DNA of 36,760 nt. It comes from Pseudomonadota bacterium (GTDB lineage Bacteria; Pseudomonadota; Alphaproteobacteria; Acetobacterales; Acetobacteraceae). The notes under the pieces were generated by a model. It did not search any database. It was given only the letters and a program-made list of their open reading frames with translations, and was not told the origin of the DNA. Of this stretch, positions 1-8,335 are shown piece after piece; the stretch's first letter is position 1; each line of letters opens with the position of its first letter. The stretch is from the NCBI GenBank assembly GCA_021816925.1, contig JAKAWQ010000040.1, positions 1 to 36,760 on the forward strand, written 5' to 3'. The position numbers and the translations under genes were made by a program.

Positions 1-1
1 G

Positions 2-142
2 GCGGCAACCCTCACCAAGCTCGTCCGGGCCTTGGCGGACTACGCGAGGCAGTCACCCGAGGCAGAAGCCGCGGCGTTCGATCATGCCAACGTTCAGGCG
101 GCCCCGGGTTCTGCTTTGCCAACCGCCCCGTCGGCTGGCTGA
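2..142 (+). CDS. C-terminal tail of an unknown protein (5' end outside window)
   Basis: An open frame enters at the window edge and stops at TGA 140-142, giving 46 residues. The first part looks helical (TLTKLVRALADYARQ) and the tail is Ala/Pro-rich. I do not recognise the family. It is followed by about 95 bases without a gene and then a palindromic repeat. It could also be a chance open frame, because GC-rich DNA keeps frames open. Confidence 0.35.
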   Translation, partial: AATLTKLVRALADYARQSPEAEAAAFDHANVQAAPGSALPTAPSAG

Positions 143-237
143 TATATCAGTGCCGAAGCCCGATACCCATTCCATTCCTGTTTCGTAATGCTGCCAGAGT
201 GTAAGCTCTCCCGGATATCACTATACCCCCCCTGCCC

Positions 238-312
238 CTGGACCCCGGCAAAGGCCGAGCCTTTGCGATCCCTTCCTTGAAGGGAAGGGGTCCGGGGCGA
301 AGCCCTGGCCTT
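238..312. repeat. Compound palindromic repeat (REP-like)
   Basis: Three nested or adjacent inverted repeats lie in about 75 bases: GGACCCC (240-246) with GGGGTCC (287-293), GCAAAGGC (248-255) with GCCTTTGC (259-266), and CCCTTC (270-275) with GAAGGG (279-284). The arrangement resembles the small intergenic palindromic elements common in Acetobacteraceae genomes. It lies directly beyond the broken end of the SDR gene, so it may mark the breakpoint. The remaining stretch, 143-237, shows nothing I can name. Confidence 0.6.
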
Positions 313-313
313 G

Positions 314-466
314 CTAACGGCTGGTGTGTTCGGCACGGTCGAAGCCAGGGCGCGGCACGAGATCCATGAGCGTGCGGCCGAAGCCGCCGCCGGCGCCGGT
401 GATGACGATGACGGAACCAGCGAGGCCGAGCCACTCGCGGGCGTGCGGATCCTGAGTGATGGCCAT
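314..466 (-). pseudogene. N-terminal stub of a short-chain dehydrogenase/reductase
   Basis: Starting at ATG 466 behind a GGAGGAGA-type ribosome site, the frame encodes 50 residues. They include VIVITGAGGGFGRTLMD, which is the beta1 strand and glycine-rich NAD(P)-binding loop (TGxxxGxG) of the SDR family. Real SDRs run to about 250 residues. This one leaves the family after the first helix and stops at TAG 314-316. The promoter-proximal part is intact and lies 54 bases downstream of the FMN reductase on the same strand, so the two probably formed an oxidoreductase operon. The rest has been lost, with a palindromic repeat now at the break. Confidence 0.75.
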
Positions 467-520
467 GCTCTCCTCCAGAAAATTTTGCCGCCGAGCCTCA
501 CGGCAGAGGCCGGCGGGGGG

Positions 521-1087
521 TCAGGAGAGGCGGCGGATGAAGGCGGCGAAGGCCTTGAGTTCGGCGGCGATGAGATCGCGCGTCGGGCCGTCGGTGATTT
601 CACCCTTTTCCCCATCGACCTTCGTTTGCACGGTGGGGACCATGACCTCGGGCCGGTTGAGCACATAAGCCTCGATGAAGACCATGACCTGGCGGAGATG
701 GTACTGGCTGCGCGCGCCGCCGAGCGCGCCCATCGACGCCGAGGCGAGCGCCACCGGCTTGGCGGCGAAGGGCTGGGGCGAACGGCGCGAGACCCAGTCG
801 ATCGCGTTCTTGAGGACGCCCGGGATCGAGTAGTTGTACTCGGGCGTGACGATGATGACGCCGTCGGCGGCGGAGATGGCACCGGCGAGCGCGGTGACCG
901 CGGCGGGAAAGCCCTGGGCCTGGAGGTCGGCGTCGTAGAAGGGGAGATCGCGGATCGAGGGCGCAGGGGTGATCGTCATGTCGGGCGGGGCGAGTGCGGG
1001 GAGCGTGCGCGCGAGCATGGCGTTGTAGGAGCCCTTGCGCAGGCTGCCGAGCAGCGAGACGACCTTGAGCGGTGTGGCGTCGGACAT
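521..1087 (-). CDS. NADPH-dependent FMN reductase family protein
   Basis: This 188-residue flavodoxin-fold protein fits the NADPH-dependent FMN reductase / chromate-azo reductase family (usual length 175-200). The N-terminal phosphate-binding loop is GSLRKGSYN, about residues 10-18. The hallmark segment TPEYNYSIPGVLKNAIDWVSR follows mid-protein and binds the flavin ring. The expected role is cytoplasmic two-electron reduction of FMN, quinones or metal ions using NAD(P)H. ATG 1087 is preferred because GGAGG sits just upstream. The frame stays open further upstream but without homology. An SDR stub follows on the same strand. Confidence 0.9.
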   Translation of the reverse strand: MSDATPLKVVSLLGSLRKGSYNAMLARTLPALAPPDMTITPAPSIRDLPFYDADLQAQGFPAAVTALAGAISAADGVIIVTPEYNYSIPGVLKNAIDWVSRRSPQPFAAKPVALASASMGALGGARSQYHLRQVMVFIEAYVLNRPEVMVPTVQTKVDGEKGEITDGPTRDLIAAELKAFAAFIRRLS

Positions 1088-1212
1088 GAGGCCTCCGGGC
1101 GTGGGGTAGGCTTCTACTATGCCGGGCAAGCGGGACGGGCGGAAAGGGGGCGAGGCTGGACAACGCGTGAGCAATGCCGCATCGCAAGAGGCGGACCCCG
1201 AACGAGGATGAC

Positions 1213-1797
1213 ATGCCGCTCAGCAAGCCCGGCGGGCGCGAACTTCTGCACCGGCGCGAGATCACCATCAACGGCTACCGGCGTACGGACGGGCGCTTCG
1301 ACATCGAGGCGCATCTCGTCGATACGAAGAGCTACAGCTTTCCGAGCGAGGATCGGGGCGAGATTCCGGCCGGGGAGCCGTTGCACGAGATGTGGGTCCG
1401 GCTGCGGGTGGACGAGGACCTGGTGATCGAGGAGAGCGAGGCGGTGACGGAGTACGGGCCGTTTGCGATCTGCCCCGATGCGGCGCCGAATTTTTCGCGG
1501 CTTGCCGGGCTCAGGATCGGCCGCGGCTTCCTCCGTGCCGCCATGGAGCGGGTGGGCGGGGTCGCGGGCTGCACGCACCTGCGCGAGCTTTTGCAGCAGA
1601 TCGGCACGACGGCGTTCCAGACGCTTTATGCGGTGCGGGTGCGGAAGGATGCGGCGCGGACCGCCGGCGGGCAGGCGCCGAGGATGCTCAACACCTGTTA
1701 CGCCTATGCGTCGGACGGGCCGGTGGTCAGGCGGCGCTGGCCGCAGTTCCATACGGGGCCGGGGGCGAGGGCCGAGGCGGCGGCCGGCGAGGACTGA
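1213..1797 (+). CDS. DUF2889 domain protein
   Basis: A 194-residue protein matching the DUF2889 family of proteobacterial proteins of unknown function. Typical features are the N-terminal LLHRREITINGYRR, a beta-rich segment containing DTKSYSF and MWVRLRVD, then GCTHLRELL, and a C-terminal CYAY segment. The conserved Cys and His residues (GCTH, TCYAY) could bind a metal, but that is inference. ATG 1213 is chosen because GAGG lies five bases upstream. An in-frame ATG at 1174 has no ribosome site. It is divergent from the FMN reductase, with which it shares a 125-base upstream region. Confidence 0.85.
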   Translation: MPLSKPGGRELLHRREITINGYRRTDGRFDIEAHLVDTKSYSFPSEDRGEIPAGEPLHEMWVRLRVDEDLVIEESEAVTEYGPFAICPDAAPNFSRLAGLRIGRGFLRAAMERVGGVAGCTHLRELLQQIGTTAFQTLYAVRVRKDAARTAGGQAPRMLNTCYAYASDGPVVRRRWPQFHTGPGARAEAAAGED

Positions 1798-1804
1798 AGC
1801 ACGC

Positions 1805-2278
1805 TCAGAGGGGCAAAGGGGCCGACTTCATGTGCTCCATGGCGAAGCGGCTGGTGACGTTGCGCAGCGGCACGGCGGCGATGAGGCGGCGGTAGAAGCG
1901 ATCGTAGGAGGCGATATCCGCCACGACGACGTGCAGGAGGTAATCGACGTCCCCGCTCATGCGCCAGGCGGCGATGATCTCGGGGGTGGCGGCCACTACG
2001 GCGGCGAAGCGATCGAGCCAGGCGGCGGAGTGGTCGGGGGCCTCGACGGAGACGAAGGCGCTGACCGGCAGGCCGACCTTGGCGGCGTCGATGACGGCGG
2101 TTCGGCCGCGAATGATTCCGGCCTGCTCGAGGCGGCGGATGCGTTTCCAGCAAGGCGTGGGGGAGAGCCCGATCTCGGCGGCGACGTTGGCGAGGGTGAG
2201 GCTTGCGTCGGCGGCGAGGAGCCGGAGGATGGCACGGTCAGTGGCGTCGAGGTCCTTGGGTTCCTTTGCTGCCGGCAT
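1805..2278 (-). CDS. Lrp/AsnC family transcriptional regulator
   Basis: A 157-residue regulator. The N-terminal winged helix-turn-helix spans about residues 8-60 (LDATDRAILRLLAADASLTLANVAAEIGLSP, written here in parts: LDATDRAILRLL, then ANVAAEIGLSPTPCWKRIRR). The C-terminal RAM/AsnC ligand-binding domain includes VSGDVDYLL-like SGDVDYLLHVVV. Family members sense amino acids and form octamers. ATG 2278 aligns with the usual start, and an AAGGA lies about 12 bases upstream. It converges tail to tail with the DUF2889 gene, separated by only 7 bases. Its target cannot be read from the context. Many Lrp regulators control their own promoter. Confidence 0.93.
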   Translation of the reverse strand: MPAAKEPKDLDATDRAILRLLAADASLTLANVAAEIGLSPTPCWKRIRRLEQAGIIRGRTAVIDAAKVGLPVSAFVSVEAPDHSAAWLDRFAAVVAATPEIIAAWRMSGDVDYLLHVVVADIASYDRFYRRLIAAVPLRNVTSRFAMEHMKSAPLPL

Positions 2279-2428
2279 TCGAGGGGAAATTCCTTCTGCT
2301 CGTTCGCGCGCGCGGGCCGAGTATGCGGCAATTTTCCCCCTCACCCAACCCAGACTGAGCAGAAAATACTCGCCACAGGATGGGTGCTGGGGGGCGGGAG
2401 CGGCGGCTTCGTTTGCCTGCGGGCGGCA

Positions 2429-2725
2429 TCAGCCGGCGCCCGGAGCACGGGCGGCGGCCTCGGCGGGTGCGGCGAGGGAGAGGGAGAGCGCGTGCAGGCC
2501 GGTCGCGAATTCGGCGGCGAGCGCAACGTGCACGGCGCGCGCGCGCTCGACGCGGCTCTGGCCGCGGAACGCCTCGGAGACGAGGCGGACCGCGTAATGG
2601 GTTTCGCCTTCCGGGCGGGCGCCGGCGTGGCCGGCGTGGCGGGCGGACAAATCCGTGACCTCGAGGATGATGGGCGAGAAGCGGGCGCGGAGAAGGGTTT
2701 CGATACGCGAGGCGCGGCTTTGCAT
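2429..2725 (-). CDS. bolA: BolA family protein
   Basis: A 98-residue protein with the BolA/YrbA-type fold. It has an N-terminal helix (RASRIETLLRARF), a central beta region with DLSARHAGHAG, and a C-terminal helix-rich part containing ETHYAVRLVSEAF and the family motif region around residues 50-70 (RVERARAVHVALAAE). BolA proteins work with monothiol glutaredoxins in iron-sulfur handling and affect cell shape and stress. The neighbouring J-domain protein and cobST reproduce a cluster well known in alphaproteobacteria. An alternative ATG lies 3 codons upstream at 2734. The C-terminus is Ala-rich and somewhat extended. Confidence 0.85.
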   Translation of the reverse strand: MQSRASRIETLLRARFSPIILEVTDLSARHAGHAGARPEGETHYAVRLVSEAFRGQSRVERARAVHVALAAEFATGLHALSLSLAAPAEAAARAPGAG

Positions 2726-2828
2726 GGCGCACATATCAGCCGTTTTCCCATGGTGGCCAAGGGGGTCGGCCAAGGGGGTCGCCGAGCGGCCGTTGCAAAG
2801 GGGGGGGCGGAACCCCCATAAGCGAGGC

Positions 2829-3410
2829 ATGAGGCCGAGGACCCAGCGCGCGAGGGCGTTCGCTCCCGACCCGGACGCGCCGGGGGTGGGTTGCGACGTG
2901 CCGGGATGCGAGGCGGCGGGCGAGTACCGGGCGCCGCGCTCGCGACGGGCGCTCAGGGAATGGCGCTGGTTCTGCCTCGAGCATGTGCGGGCGTACAACG
3001 CGGCATGGGACTATTACCGGGGCATGAGCCCGGGCCAGATCGAAGCGGAGCTGCGCGCCGATCTTTCCTGGCAACGGCCGACCTGGCCGCTGGGGCGGCT
3101 CGGAGGAGCGGACTGGCGGCGCTCGGGCGGGCTCGAGGAGCCGCTGGCGGAACTGGCGGGGAGAGCGAAGCAGGCCCGGCGGGCGGAGACGGCGCCGGCG
3201 GATCTCAGGGAGCACCTGGCGGCGCTCGATCTCGGCTGGCCGGTGACGCTGGTGGCGCTCAAGGCGCGCTACAAGGAGCTGGCCAAACGCCATCACCCGG
3301 ACGCGAACGGGGGGGACGCGGGCGCCGAGGCGCGGTTCAAGGTGATCAACCTCGCCTACGCGACGCTGCGCACCAGGGTCGCCCGCGACTCTCCGCTCCC
3401 CGCCGAGTGA
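2829..3410 (+). CDS. J-domain (DnaJ-like) protein of the cob cluster
   Basis: A 193-residue protein. The C-terminal 60 residues form a J domain: helix [22 protein letters not shown] carries the diagnostic HPD tripeptide, and the last helix reads [13 protein letters not shown]. The N-terminal part is a separate conserved region with [17 protein letters not shown] and WDYY, and its Cys/His residues suggest a zinc site. It probably recruits DnaK to a client. Its fixed position between bolA and cobS in alphaproteobacteria suggests a link to cobaltochelatase assembly, which is inference. ATG 2829 is preferred, with GAGG just upstream. Confidence 0.88.
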   Translation: MRPRTQRARAFAPDPDAPGVGCDVPGCEAAGEYRAPRSRRALREWRWFCLEHVRAYNAAWDYYRGMSPGQIEAELRADLSWQRPTWPLGRLGGADWRRSGGLEEPLAELAGRAKQARRAETAPADLREHLAALDLGWPVTLVALKARYKELAKRHHPDANGGDAGAEARFKVINLAYATLRTRVARDSPLPAE

Positions 3411-3481
3411 GCGGGCGGGCTTTCGAGCCCCAAGGCGCAGGTTTACACTCGCCGATCGATCGTCACAGGACCTTCCGGCCG

Positions 3482-4498
3482 ATGAACAATATTGCCGTTA
3501 CTTCCGAGCAGCGTGTCGAGCCGACCTCGGCGATCGACCTTCCCGATATGATGGTGAACGCGCGCCAGACCTTCGGCATCGAGACGCCGATGCAGGCGCC
3601 GGGTTTCTCGATCCGCACCGAGCACGTGCCGGACATCGACGAGGCATATAGATTCGATAGAGAAACGACGCTGGCGATTCTGGCCGGCTTTGCCTACAAC
3701 CGCCGCGTCCTGATCCAGGGCTATCACGGCACCGGCAAATCGACGCACATCGAGCAGGTGGCGGCGCGGCTCAACTGGCCGTGCATCCGCATCAATCTCG
3801 ACAGCCATATCAGCCGCATCGACCTGATCGGCAAGGATGCGATCGTGCTGAAGGACGGCAAGCAGGTGACGGAGTTCCGCGAGGGCATCCTGCCCTGGGC
3901 GCTGCAGCATCCGTGCGCGCTGGTGTTCGACGAGTACGACGCCGGGCGGCCGGACGTGATGTTCGTGATCCAGCGCGTGCTGGAGGTGGAGGGGAAACTG
4001 ACGCTGCTCGACCAGAGCCGCGTGATCCGGCCGCATCCGGCGTTCCGCCTTTATGCGACGACCAACACGGTCGGGCTCGGCGACACGACGGGGCTCTATC
4101 ACGGCACGCAGCAGATCAACCAGGGCCAGATGGACCGCTGGAACATCGTGGCGACGCTGAACTACCTGCCGCACGAGCAGGAGACGGGGATCGTGATGGC
4201 CAAGCTCGGCATCGATCCCGAGGACAAGGCGATGAAGAAGCGCATCGAGAGCATGGTGGCGCTGGCCGACCTGACGCGGGCGGGCTTCATCAACGGCGAC
4301 ATCTCGACCGTGATGAGTCCGCGCACGGTGATCACGTGGGCGGAGAACGCGCGCATCTTCGGCGATCTCGGCTTCGCCTTCCGATTGACCTTCCTCAACA
4401 AGTGCGACGAGGCGGAGCGGCAGATCGTGGCCGAATACTACCAGCGCTGCTTCAACGAGGAGATCTCGACCGGCAGCTTCCTGCGCAAGGCGTCGTGA
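3482..4498 (+). CDS. cobS: Cobaltochelatase subunit CobS (AAA+ ATPase)
   Basis: A 338-residue AAA+ ATPase of the MoxR-like class. The Walker A motif is GYHGTGKST at residues 80-88 and Walker B is LVFDEYD at 147-153. Sensor-region [10 protein letters not shown] follows. CobS forms a hexameric ring that pairs with CobT and drives ATP-dependent cobalt insertion by CobN into hydrogenobyrinic acid a,c-diamide in the aerobic B12 pathway. The length matches the family (about 330). The stop codon overlaps the cobT start (GTGA). No cobN is in the window, and I see no cobalamin riboswitch in the 71 bases upstream. Confidence 0.96.
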   Translation: MNNIAVTSEQRVEPTSAIDLPDMMVNARQTFGIETPMQAPGFSIRTEHVPDIDEAYRFDRETTLAILAGFAYNRRVLIQGYHGTGKSTHIEQVAARLNWPCIRINLDSHISRIDLIGKDAIVLKDGKQVTEFREGILPWALQHPCALVFDEYDAGRPDVMFVIQRVLEVEGKLTLLDQSRVIRPHPAFRLYATTNTVGLGDTTGLYHGTQQINQGQMDRWNIVATLNYLPHEQETGIVMAKLGIDPEDKAMKKRIESMVALADLTRAGFINGDISTVMSPRTVITWAENARIFGDLGFAFRLTFLNKCDEAERQIVAEYYQRCFNEEISTGSFLRKAS

Positions 4499-6363
4499 AG
4501 GCAGAGGTGAGCGGCTCGAAAGAGAACGATCGGGTCGAGGAGTTCAAGCGCGCCACGGCGAGCGTGGTGCGTGCGATGGCCGGGATGCCGGAGGTGCAGG
4601 TGGCGTTCCAGGCGGGGCCGCCGGGGCTGGCGGGCAAGCGGGCGCGGCTGCCGCTGCCGACGCGCGCGCTGCCGCCGGGCGAGCGGTCGCGGCTGCGCGG
4701 GACGGCCGACCAGGTGGCGCTCAGGCTGCGCCATCACGACGACGCCAAGCATGGGGCGCGGGTGCCGTTGGGGCGCGAGGCGAAGGAGGCCTACGACGCG
4801 CTCGAGCAGGTGCGCGTCGAGGCGATCGGGGCGCGGCACATGGCGGGCGTGGCGGCCAATCTGCGCGCGCGGCTTGCCGAGGAGTGCGAGGCGGAAGGTT
4901 ACGACCGGATGACGCGGAAGGATCAGCTTCCGGTCTCGTCGGCGCTGGCGCTTCTGGCGCGCGAGCGGCTGACGGGCGAGGGGGCGCCGGCGGCGGCGAT
5001 GCACATTCTTGAAGCGTGGCGGGGTACGCTCGGCCCGGCCGGCGAACTGGCGATGGCGGATCTGGCGCGGGCGCAGGAGGACCAGGAGGCATATGCGCGG
5101 GCGGCGCGGCGGCTCTTGGCTGCGCTCGACCTGGCGGAGGGCGAGGCGGAGAGCGAGGCGGAGGAAAGCGGCGAGGAGGAGAACGGCGAGCAGACAGGGG
5201 CGCAGGACCGGAGCTCGGAGGGCGAGGGCCGATCGGAGGCGGAGGCCGACGCGGCTCTGGGTGGCGATGCCGAAGAGGCGGAAGGCGAGGCCGAAGAGGG
5301 CGCCGAGGAGGGGGAAGAGGAGGCGGCCGAGGGTGACGAGCGCCCGGGCGGACCGCAGGTGCGGCGCGCGGCGGCGGGTGGCAACGGGAGTTCCTACCGC
5401 GCCTATACGAGGAGCTTCGACGAGGATGTGGCGGCGGAGGAGCTGTGCGATCCCGAGGAGCTGGCAAGGCTCCGCCAGCAGCTCGACCATCAGCTTCAGC
5501 ACTTGCAGGGCGTTGTATCGAAGCTCGCCAACCGCTTGCAGCGGCGGCTGCTTGCCCAGCAGCAGCGCGCCTGGGACTTCGATCTCGACGAGGGGCTGCT
5601 CGATGCGGGGAGGCTGGCGCGGGTTGTCGTCAATCCGATGCAGTCCCTCTCCTACAAGCGCGAGCGGGACACCGAATTCCGCGACACGGTGGTGACGCTG
5701 CTGATCGACAATTCGGGCAGCATGCGCGGCCGGCCGATCACGGTTGCGGCGATGTGCGGGGATATTCTCGCGCGCACGCTCGAGCGCTGCGCGGTCAAGG
5801 TGGAAATCCTGGGCTTCACGACGCGGGCGTGGAAGGGCGGGCAGAGCCGCGAGCGGTGGGTGGCGGAGGGCAAGCCGCGCAACCCGGGGCGGCTCAATGA
5901 TCTCCGGCACATCATCTACAAGGCGGCCGACCAGCCGTGGCGGCGGGCGCGCAGGAATCTCGGGCTGATGCTGCGCGAGGGGCTGCTCAAGGAGAACATC
6001 GACGGCGAGGCACTGCTGTTCGCCTATCGGCGGCTGGTGGCGCGGCCGGAGCACCGGCGCATCCTGATGGTGATCAGCGACGGCGCGCCGGTGGATGATT
6101 CCACGCTTTCGGTGAACGCCGGCAATTATCTCGAGAAGCACCTGAGGGAGGTCATCCACGACATCGAGGGGCGCGACTTCGTGGAGCTGATCGCGATCGG
6201 CATCGGGCACGACGTGACGCGCTACTACCGGCGCGCCGTGACGATCGTCGATGCCGAGGAGCTGGGCGGGACGATGATGCGGAAGCTGACCGAGCTGTTC
6301 GACGAGGACGAGGCGGCGGCGTGGCAGCGGGCGGCCGCGAGCCGCGCCGCGCTGGTGGTTTGA
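4495..6363 (+). CDS. cobT: Cobaltochelatase subunit CobT
   Basis: This 622-residue protein starts at GTG 4495, overlapping the cobS stop. The N-terminal helical region (1-210) carries CobT features such as [12 protein letters not shown] strongly acidic Glu/Asp/Gly-rich linker follows (about 215-285). The C-terminal von Willebrand A domain has its metal-ion-dependent adhesion motif DNSGS at residues 405-409, preceded by VVTLLI, with a later SDGAPVDD. CobT bridges the CobS ring to the CobN catalytic subunit. It is of normal length and shows no break. It forms one transcription unit with cobS and possibly with the J-domain gene. Confidence 0.96.
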   Translation: MKAEVSGSKENDRVEEFKRATASVVRAMAGMPEVQVAFQAGPPGLAGKRARLPLPTRALPPGERSRLRGTADQVALRLRHHDDAKHGARVPLGREAKEAYDALEQVRVEAIGARHMAGVAANLRARLAEECEAEGYDRMTRKDQLPVSSALALLARERLTGEGAPAAAMHILEAWRGTLGPAGELAMADLARAQEDQEAYARAARRLLAALDLAEGEAESEAEESGEEENGEQTGAQDRSSEGEGRSEAEADAALGGDAEEAEGEAEEGAEEGEEEAAEGDERPGGPQVRRAAAGGNGSSYRAYTRSFDEDVAAEELCDPEELARLRQQLDHQLQHLQGVVSKLANRLQRRLLAQQQRAWDFDLDEGLLDAGRLARVVVNPMQSLSYKRERDTEFRDTVVTLLIDNSGSMRGRPITVAAMCGDILARTLERCAVKVEILGFTTRAWKGGQSRERWVAEGKPRNPGRLNDLRHIIYKAADQPWRRARRNLGLMLREGLLKENIDGEALLFAYRRLVARPEHRRILMVISDGAPVDDSTLSVNAGNYLEKHLREVIHDIEGRDFVELIAIGIGHDVTRYYRRAVTIVDAEELGGTMMRKLTELFDEDEAAAWQRAAASRAALVV

Positions 6364-6424
6364 AGCGCCGCGGGCGGCGGCGGCCGGCTCGCGAGGCGGG
6401 GCGGATGAAGCGGGGGAGTGCCCG

Positions 6425-7348
6425 GTGATCCTGGTGACCAACAACGAGGGCTATCCGGGGGCGGATACGACCGCACGGCTGCTGGCCGAGGGGCGGGCGG
6501 CGCTGGATGCGATCGAGGCGGGGGTGCGGCTTGTCGAGGCGGACGAGCGGGTGCGGACGGTCGGGCGGGGCGGGTGGGCCAATATCCTGGGCGAGGTGGA
6601 GCTGGACGCTGCGGTGATGGACGGCGCCAGCTTGCGCTCGGGCGCGGTGGGGGCGGTGAGGGGGTTTTTGCATCCGGTCTCGATCGCGCGGGCGGTGATG
6701 GAGAAGCTGCCGCACGAACTACTGGTGGGGCCGGGAGCAGAGATGTTCGCCCGCGAGATCGGCGCCGAGCCCGCGGAGACTCTGCTGCCGCATGCCCGGC
6801 AGGCGTGGGAGGCGTGGTTCGCGGGGGCGGTGAAGGGGGCGGAGCGCGAGCGCTGGCCGGAGGGTGGGTTGATCGGGCATGTGCGGGCGCAAGTGCAGAC
6901 GGACCGGCCGGCGGGGACGACGGTGTTCATTGCGCGCGACCGGGCGGGCGGGATTGCTTCTGGGGCGAGCACCTCGGGGTGGCAGTGGAAGTATCCGGGG
7001 CGGCTCGGCGATACGCCGATCATCGGCGCGGGGTCTTACGCGGACAGGCGCTATGGAGCGGCAGCCTGCACCGGAGTGGGCGAGATGGCGATCCGCTGCG
7101 GGACGGCGCGCGCGGTGGTGCTCTATATGAAGCAAGGGGCGAGCGTGCACGAGGCGGTCGAGGAGGCGGTCGAGGACATGCGGGCGATGGCGGGTGGGCT
7201 GATCGGGCGGATCACCATCCATGCGATCGACAGCAGGGACAACTTCCGCGTGGTGGCGGTGAACGGGGACGCGCGGAACGCCTACTGGCTCTGGCAGGAG
7301 GCTGAGCCGCACGCGACAAGGCGGAGTTGCGAGGCGATCGCGCTTTGA
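6425..7348 (+). CDS. Isoaspartyl peptidase / aspartylglucosaminidase-like Ntn hydrolase
   Basis: A 307-residue member of the asparaginase-2 (N-terminal nucleophile) family, which self-cleaves to expose a threonine. The N-terminal half (DAIEAGVRLVEAD, VGRGGWANILGEVELDAAVMDG) is typical of aspartylglucosaminidase-like members. The cleavage site maps to AGTTVFIARD at residues 163-172, with Thr165 as the likely nucleophile, followed by GGIASGASTSGW and GAGSYAD. The usual Gly two residues after the nucleophile is replaced (GTTV rather than GTVG). It starts with GTG at 6425 behind GGGGGAG. It lies 61 bases after cobT and could be co-transcribed, but it has no known B12 role. Confidence 0.88.
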   Translation: MILVTNNEGYPGADTTARLLAEGRAALDAIEAGVRLVEADERVRTVGRGGWANILGEVELDAAVMDGASLRSGAVGAVRGFLHPVSIARAVMEKLPHELLVGPGAEMFAREIGAEPAETLLPHARQAWEAWFAGAVKGAERERWPEGGLIGHVRAQVQTDRPAGTTVFIARDRAGGIASGASTSGWQWKYPGRLGDTPIIGAGSYADRRYGAAACTGVGEMAIRCGTARAVVLYMKQGASVHEAVEEAVEDMRAMAGGLIGRITIHAIDSRDNFRVVAVNGDARNAYWLWQEAEPHATRRSCEAIAL

Positions 7349-7385
7349 GAGGTGGGTGGTTTGAGGGGTGGTAGGGGCGGGGTGG

Positions 7386-7577
7386 TCAGGGGCGGCGGAA
7401 GAACGCGTCGGCGGCGCCGAGATGGCTTTTCTTGCGCGCCATCTCGGCATCCACGCGGGCGATCTCGGCCATGAGTTCCTCGCGGTAGGCGGTGAGCTCG
7501 GCCAGGCCCATGGGCTCGAGCCGGAGCGGCTGAAGCCGGCCGGGCGGCGGTTTCGGGGCTTCGTCGTCTTCGATCAT
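7386..7577 (-). CDS. DUF1192 family small protein
   Basis: A 63-residue acidic protein. The central helical segment LTAYREELMAEIARVDAEMARKK and the ending AADAFFRRP match DUF1192, a short coiled-coil family found almost only in alphaproteobacteria. Its function is unknown. GGGAGGGGAGA lies directly upstream of ATG 7577, giving a strong ribosome site. It is divergent from the TrcR-type gene, a neighbour pair that recurs in the group. It ends 37 bases from the Ntn hydrolase gene, which converges with it. Confidence 0.9.
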   Translation of the reverse strand: MIEDDEAPKPPPGRLQPLRLEPMGLAELTAYREELMAEIARVDAEMARKKSHLGAADAFFRRP

Positions 7578-7738
7578 TCTCCCCTCCCAGGCGGGATCGG
7601 GTGCTTATACTTATAACAGAAGGTGCGGGCGCTGGCCTTGACCCGGCGGGTGGGGGAGGACCATATCCGATGGTTGTCCGGCGCGCGTTTGCTTATGGGG
7701 CGCGGCCGCTCGGTGTTTGCATGAAAACGGGACCCGTC
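7578..7738. promoter_or_regulatory. Shared divergent promoter region of DUF1192 and trcR genes
   Basis: This 161-base divergent gap holds an AT-rich core, TTATACTTATAA (7605-7616), that reads as a -10-like box on both strands. A separate candidate for the plus strand is TTGACC (7638-7643) with CCATAT (7661-7666) at 17-base spacing. Both are inspection-level calls. No experimental start is implied. Confidence 0.4.
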
Positions 7739-8311
7739 ATGGCTCTGCCGCTGATGCCGAAGGCCACCGCGGTGTGGCTGATCGAGAAGACCGCGCTCAC
7801 GTTCACGCAGATCGCGGAGTTCTGCAGCATGCATCCGCTCGAGGTGCAGGCGATTGCCGACGGCGAAGTGGCGCAGGGCATCGTCGGCTACGACCCGGTT
7901 GCCAACGGGCAACTGACGGCCGAGGAGATCCGTCGCTGCGAAGCCGATCCGAACGCGCGGCTCAAGCTGCTGGCGCCGGTTCATCCGCTGCCGCGGCGGC
8001 ATTCCGGGGCGCACTACACGCCGGTTGCCAAGCGAAACGACCGGCCTGACGCGATCGCCTATTTGCTGCGGCATCATCCGCAACTGACCGACGCGCAGAT
8101 CAGCAAGCTGCTCGGCACGACGAAGGAGACGATCCAGAAGGTGCGCGAGCGCACGCACTGGAACAGCGCGAACATCAAGCCGCGCGATCCGGTATTCCTC
8201 GGGCTTTGCAGCCAGGGGGATCTCAATGCGGCGGTGGAAGCGGCGAGCGGGCGGCTGGCGCGCGAGGGCCATGCGGTGCCGCCGGCGCCGGAGACCGACG
8301 AGGCGGCGTAG
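7739..8311 (+). CDS. trcR: TrcR-type cell-cycle regulator (DUF1013)
   Basis: A 190-residue protein of the DUF1013 family, which is nearly universal in alphaproteobacteria. It was described as the transcriptional regulator TrcR, which associates with RNA polymerase. Conserved parts are MPKATAVWLIEKTALTFTQIAEFC at the N-terminus (a helix-turn-helix-like repeat), GIVGYDPV, the mid-protein KRNDRPDAIAYLLRHHP, and SKLLGTTKETIQKVRERTHWN (a second helix-turn-helix-like unit), followed by NIKPRDPV. ATG 7739 is the first start that fits the family N-terminus. Upstream in-frame residues are not conserved. The C-terminus is slightly Ala-rich. It converges with the trypsin-TPR gene across 24 bases. Confidence 0.93.
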   Translation: MALPLMPKATAVWLIEKTALTFTQIAEFCSMHPLEVQAIADGEVAQGIVGYDPVANGQLTAEEIRRCEADPNARLKLLAPVHPLPRRHSGAHYTPVAKRNDRPDAIAYLLRHHPQLTDAQISKLLGTTKETIQKVRERTHWNSANIKPRDPVFLGLCSQGDLNAAVEAASGRLAREGHAVPPAPETDEAA

Positions 8312-8335
8312 GCGGGACGCGGCGGGGCGGTTCCC

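Noticed and set aside
311-1426. Long plus-strand open frame across the FMN reductase
   Set aside because: It is antisense to a well-supported flavoprotein, is rich in Arg/Gly/Glu and shows no domain. High GC keeps antisense frames open.
2279-2400. GAGTAT...ATACTC inverted motif upstream of the Lrp-type gene as an operator
   Set aside because: The half-sites are about 40 bases apart and only 6 bases long, so chance is likely.
3411-3481. Possible cobalamin riboswitch before cobS
   Set aside because: Only 71 bases are available and no B12-box-like motif or fold is visible.
4438-6444. 668-codon minus-strand open frame opposite cobT
   Set aside because: Composition is almost all Arg/Pro/His/Leu with no domain. 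It mirrors the true CobT frame.
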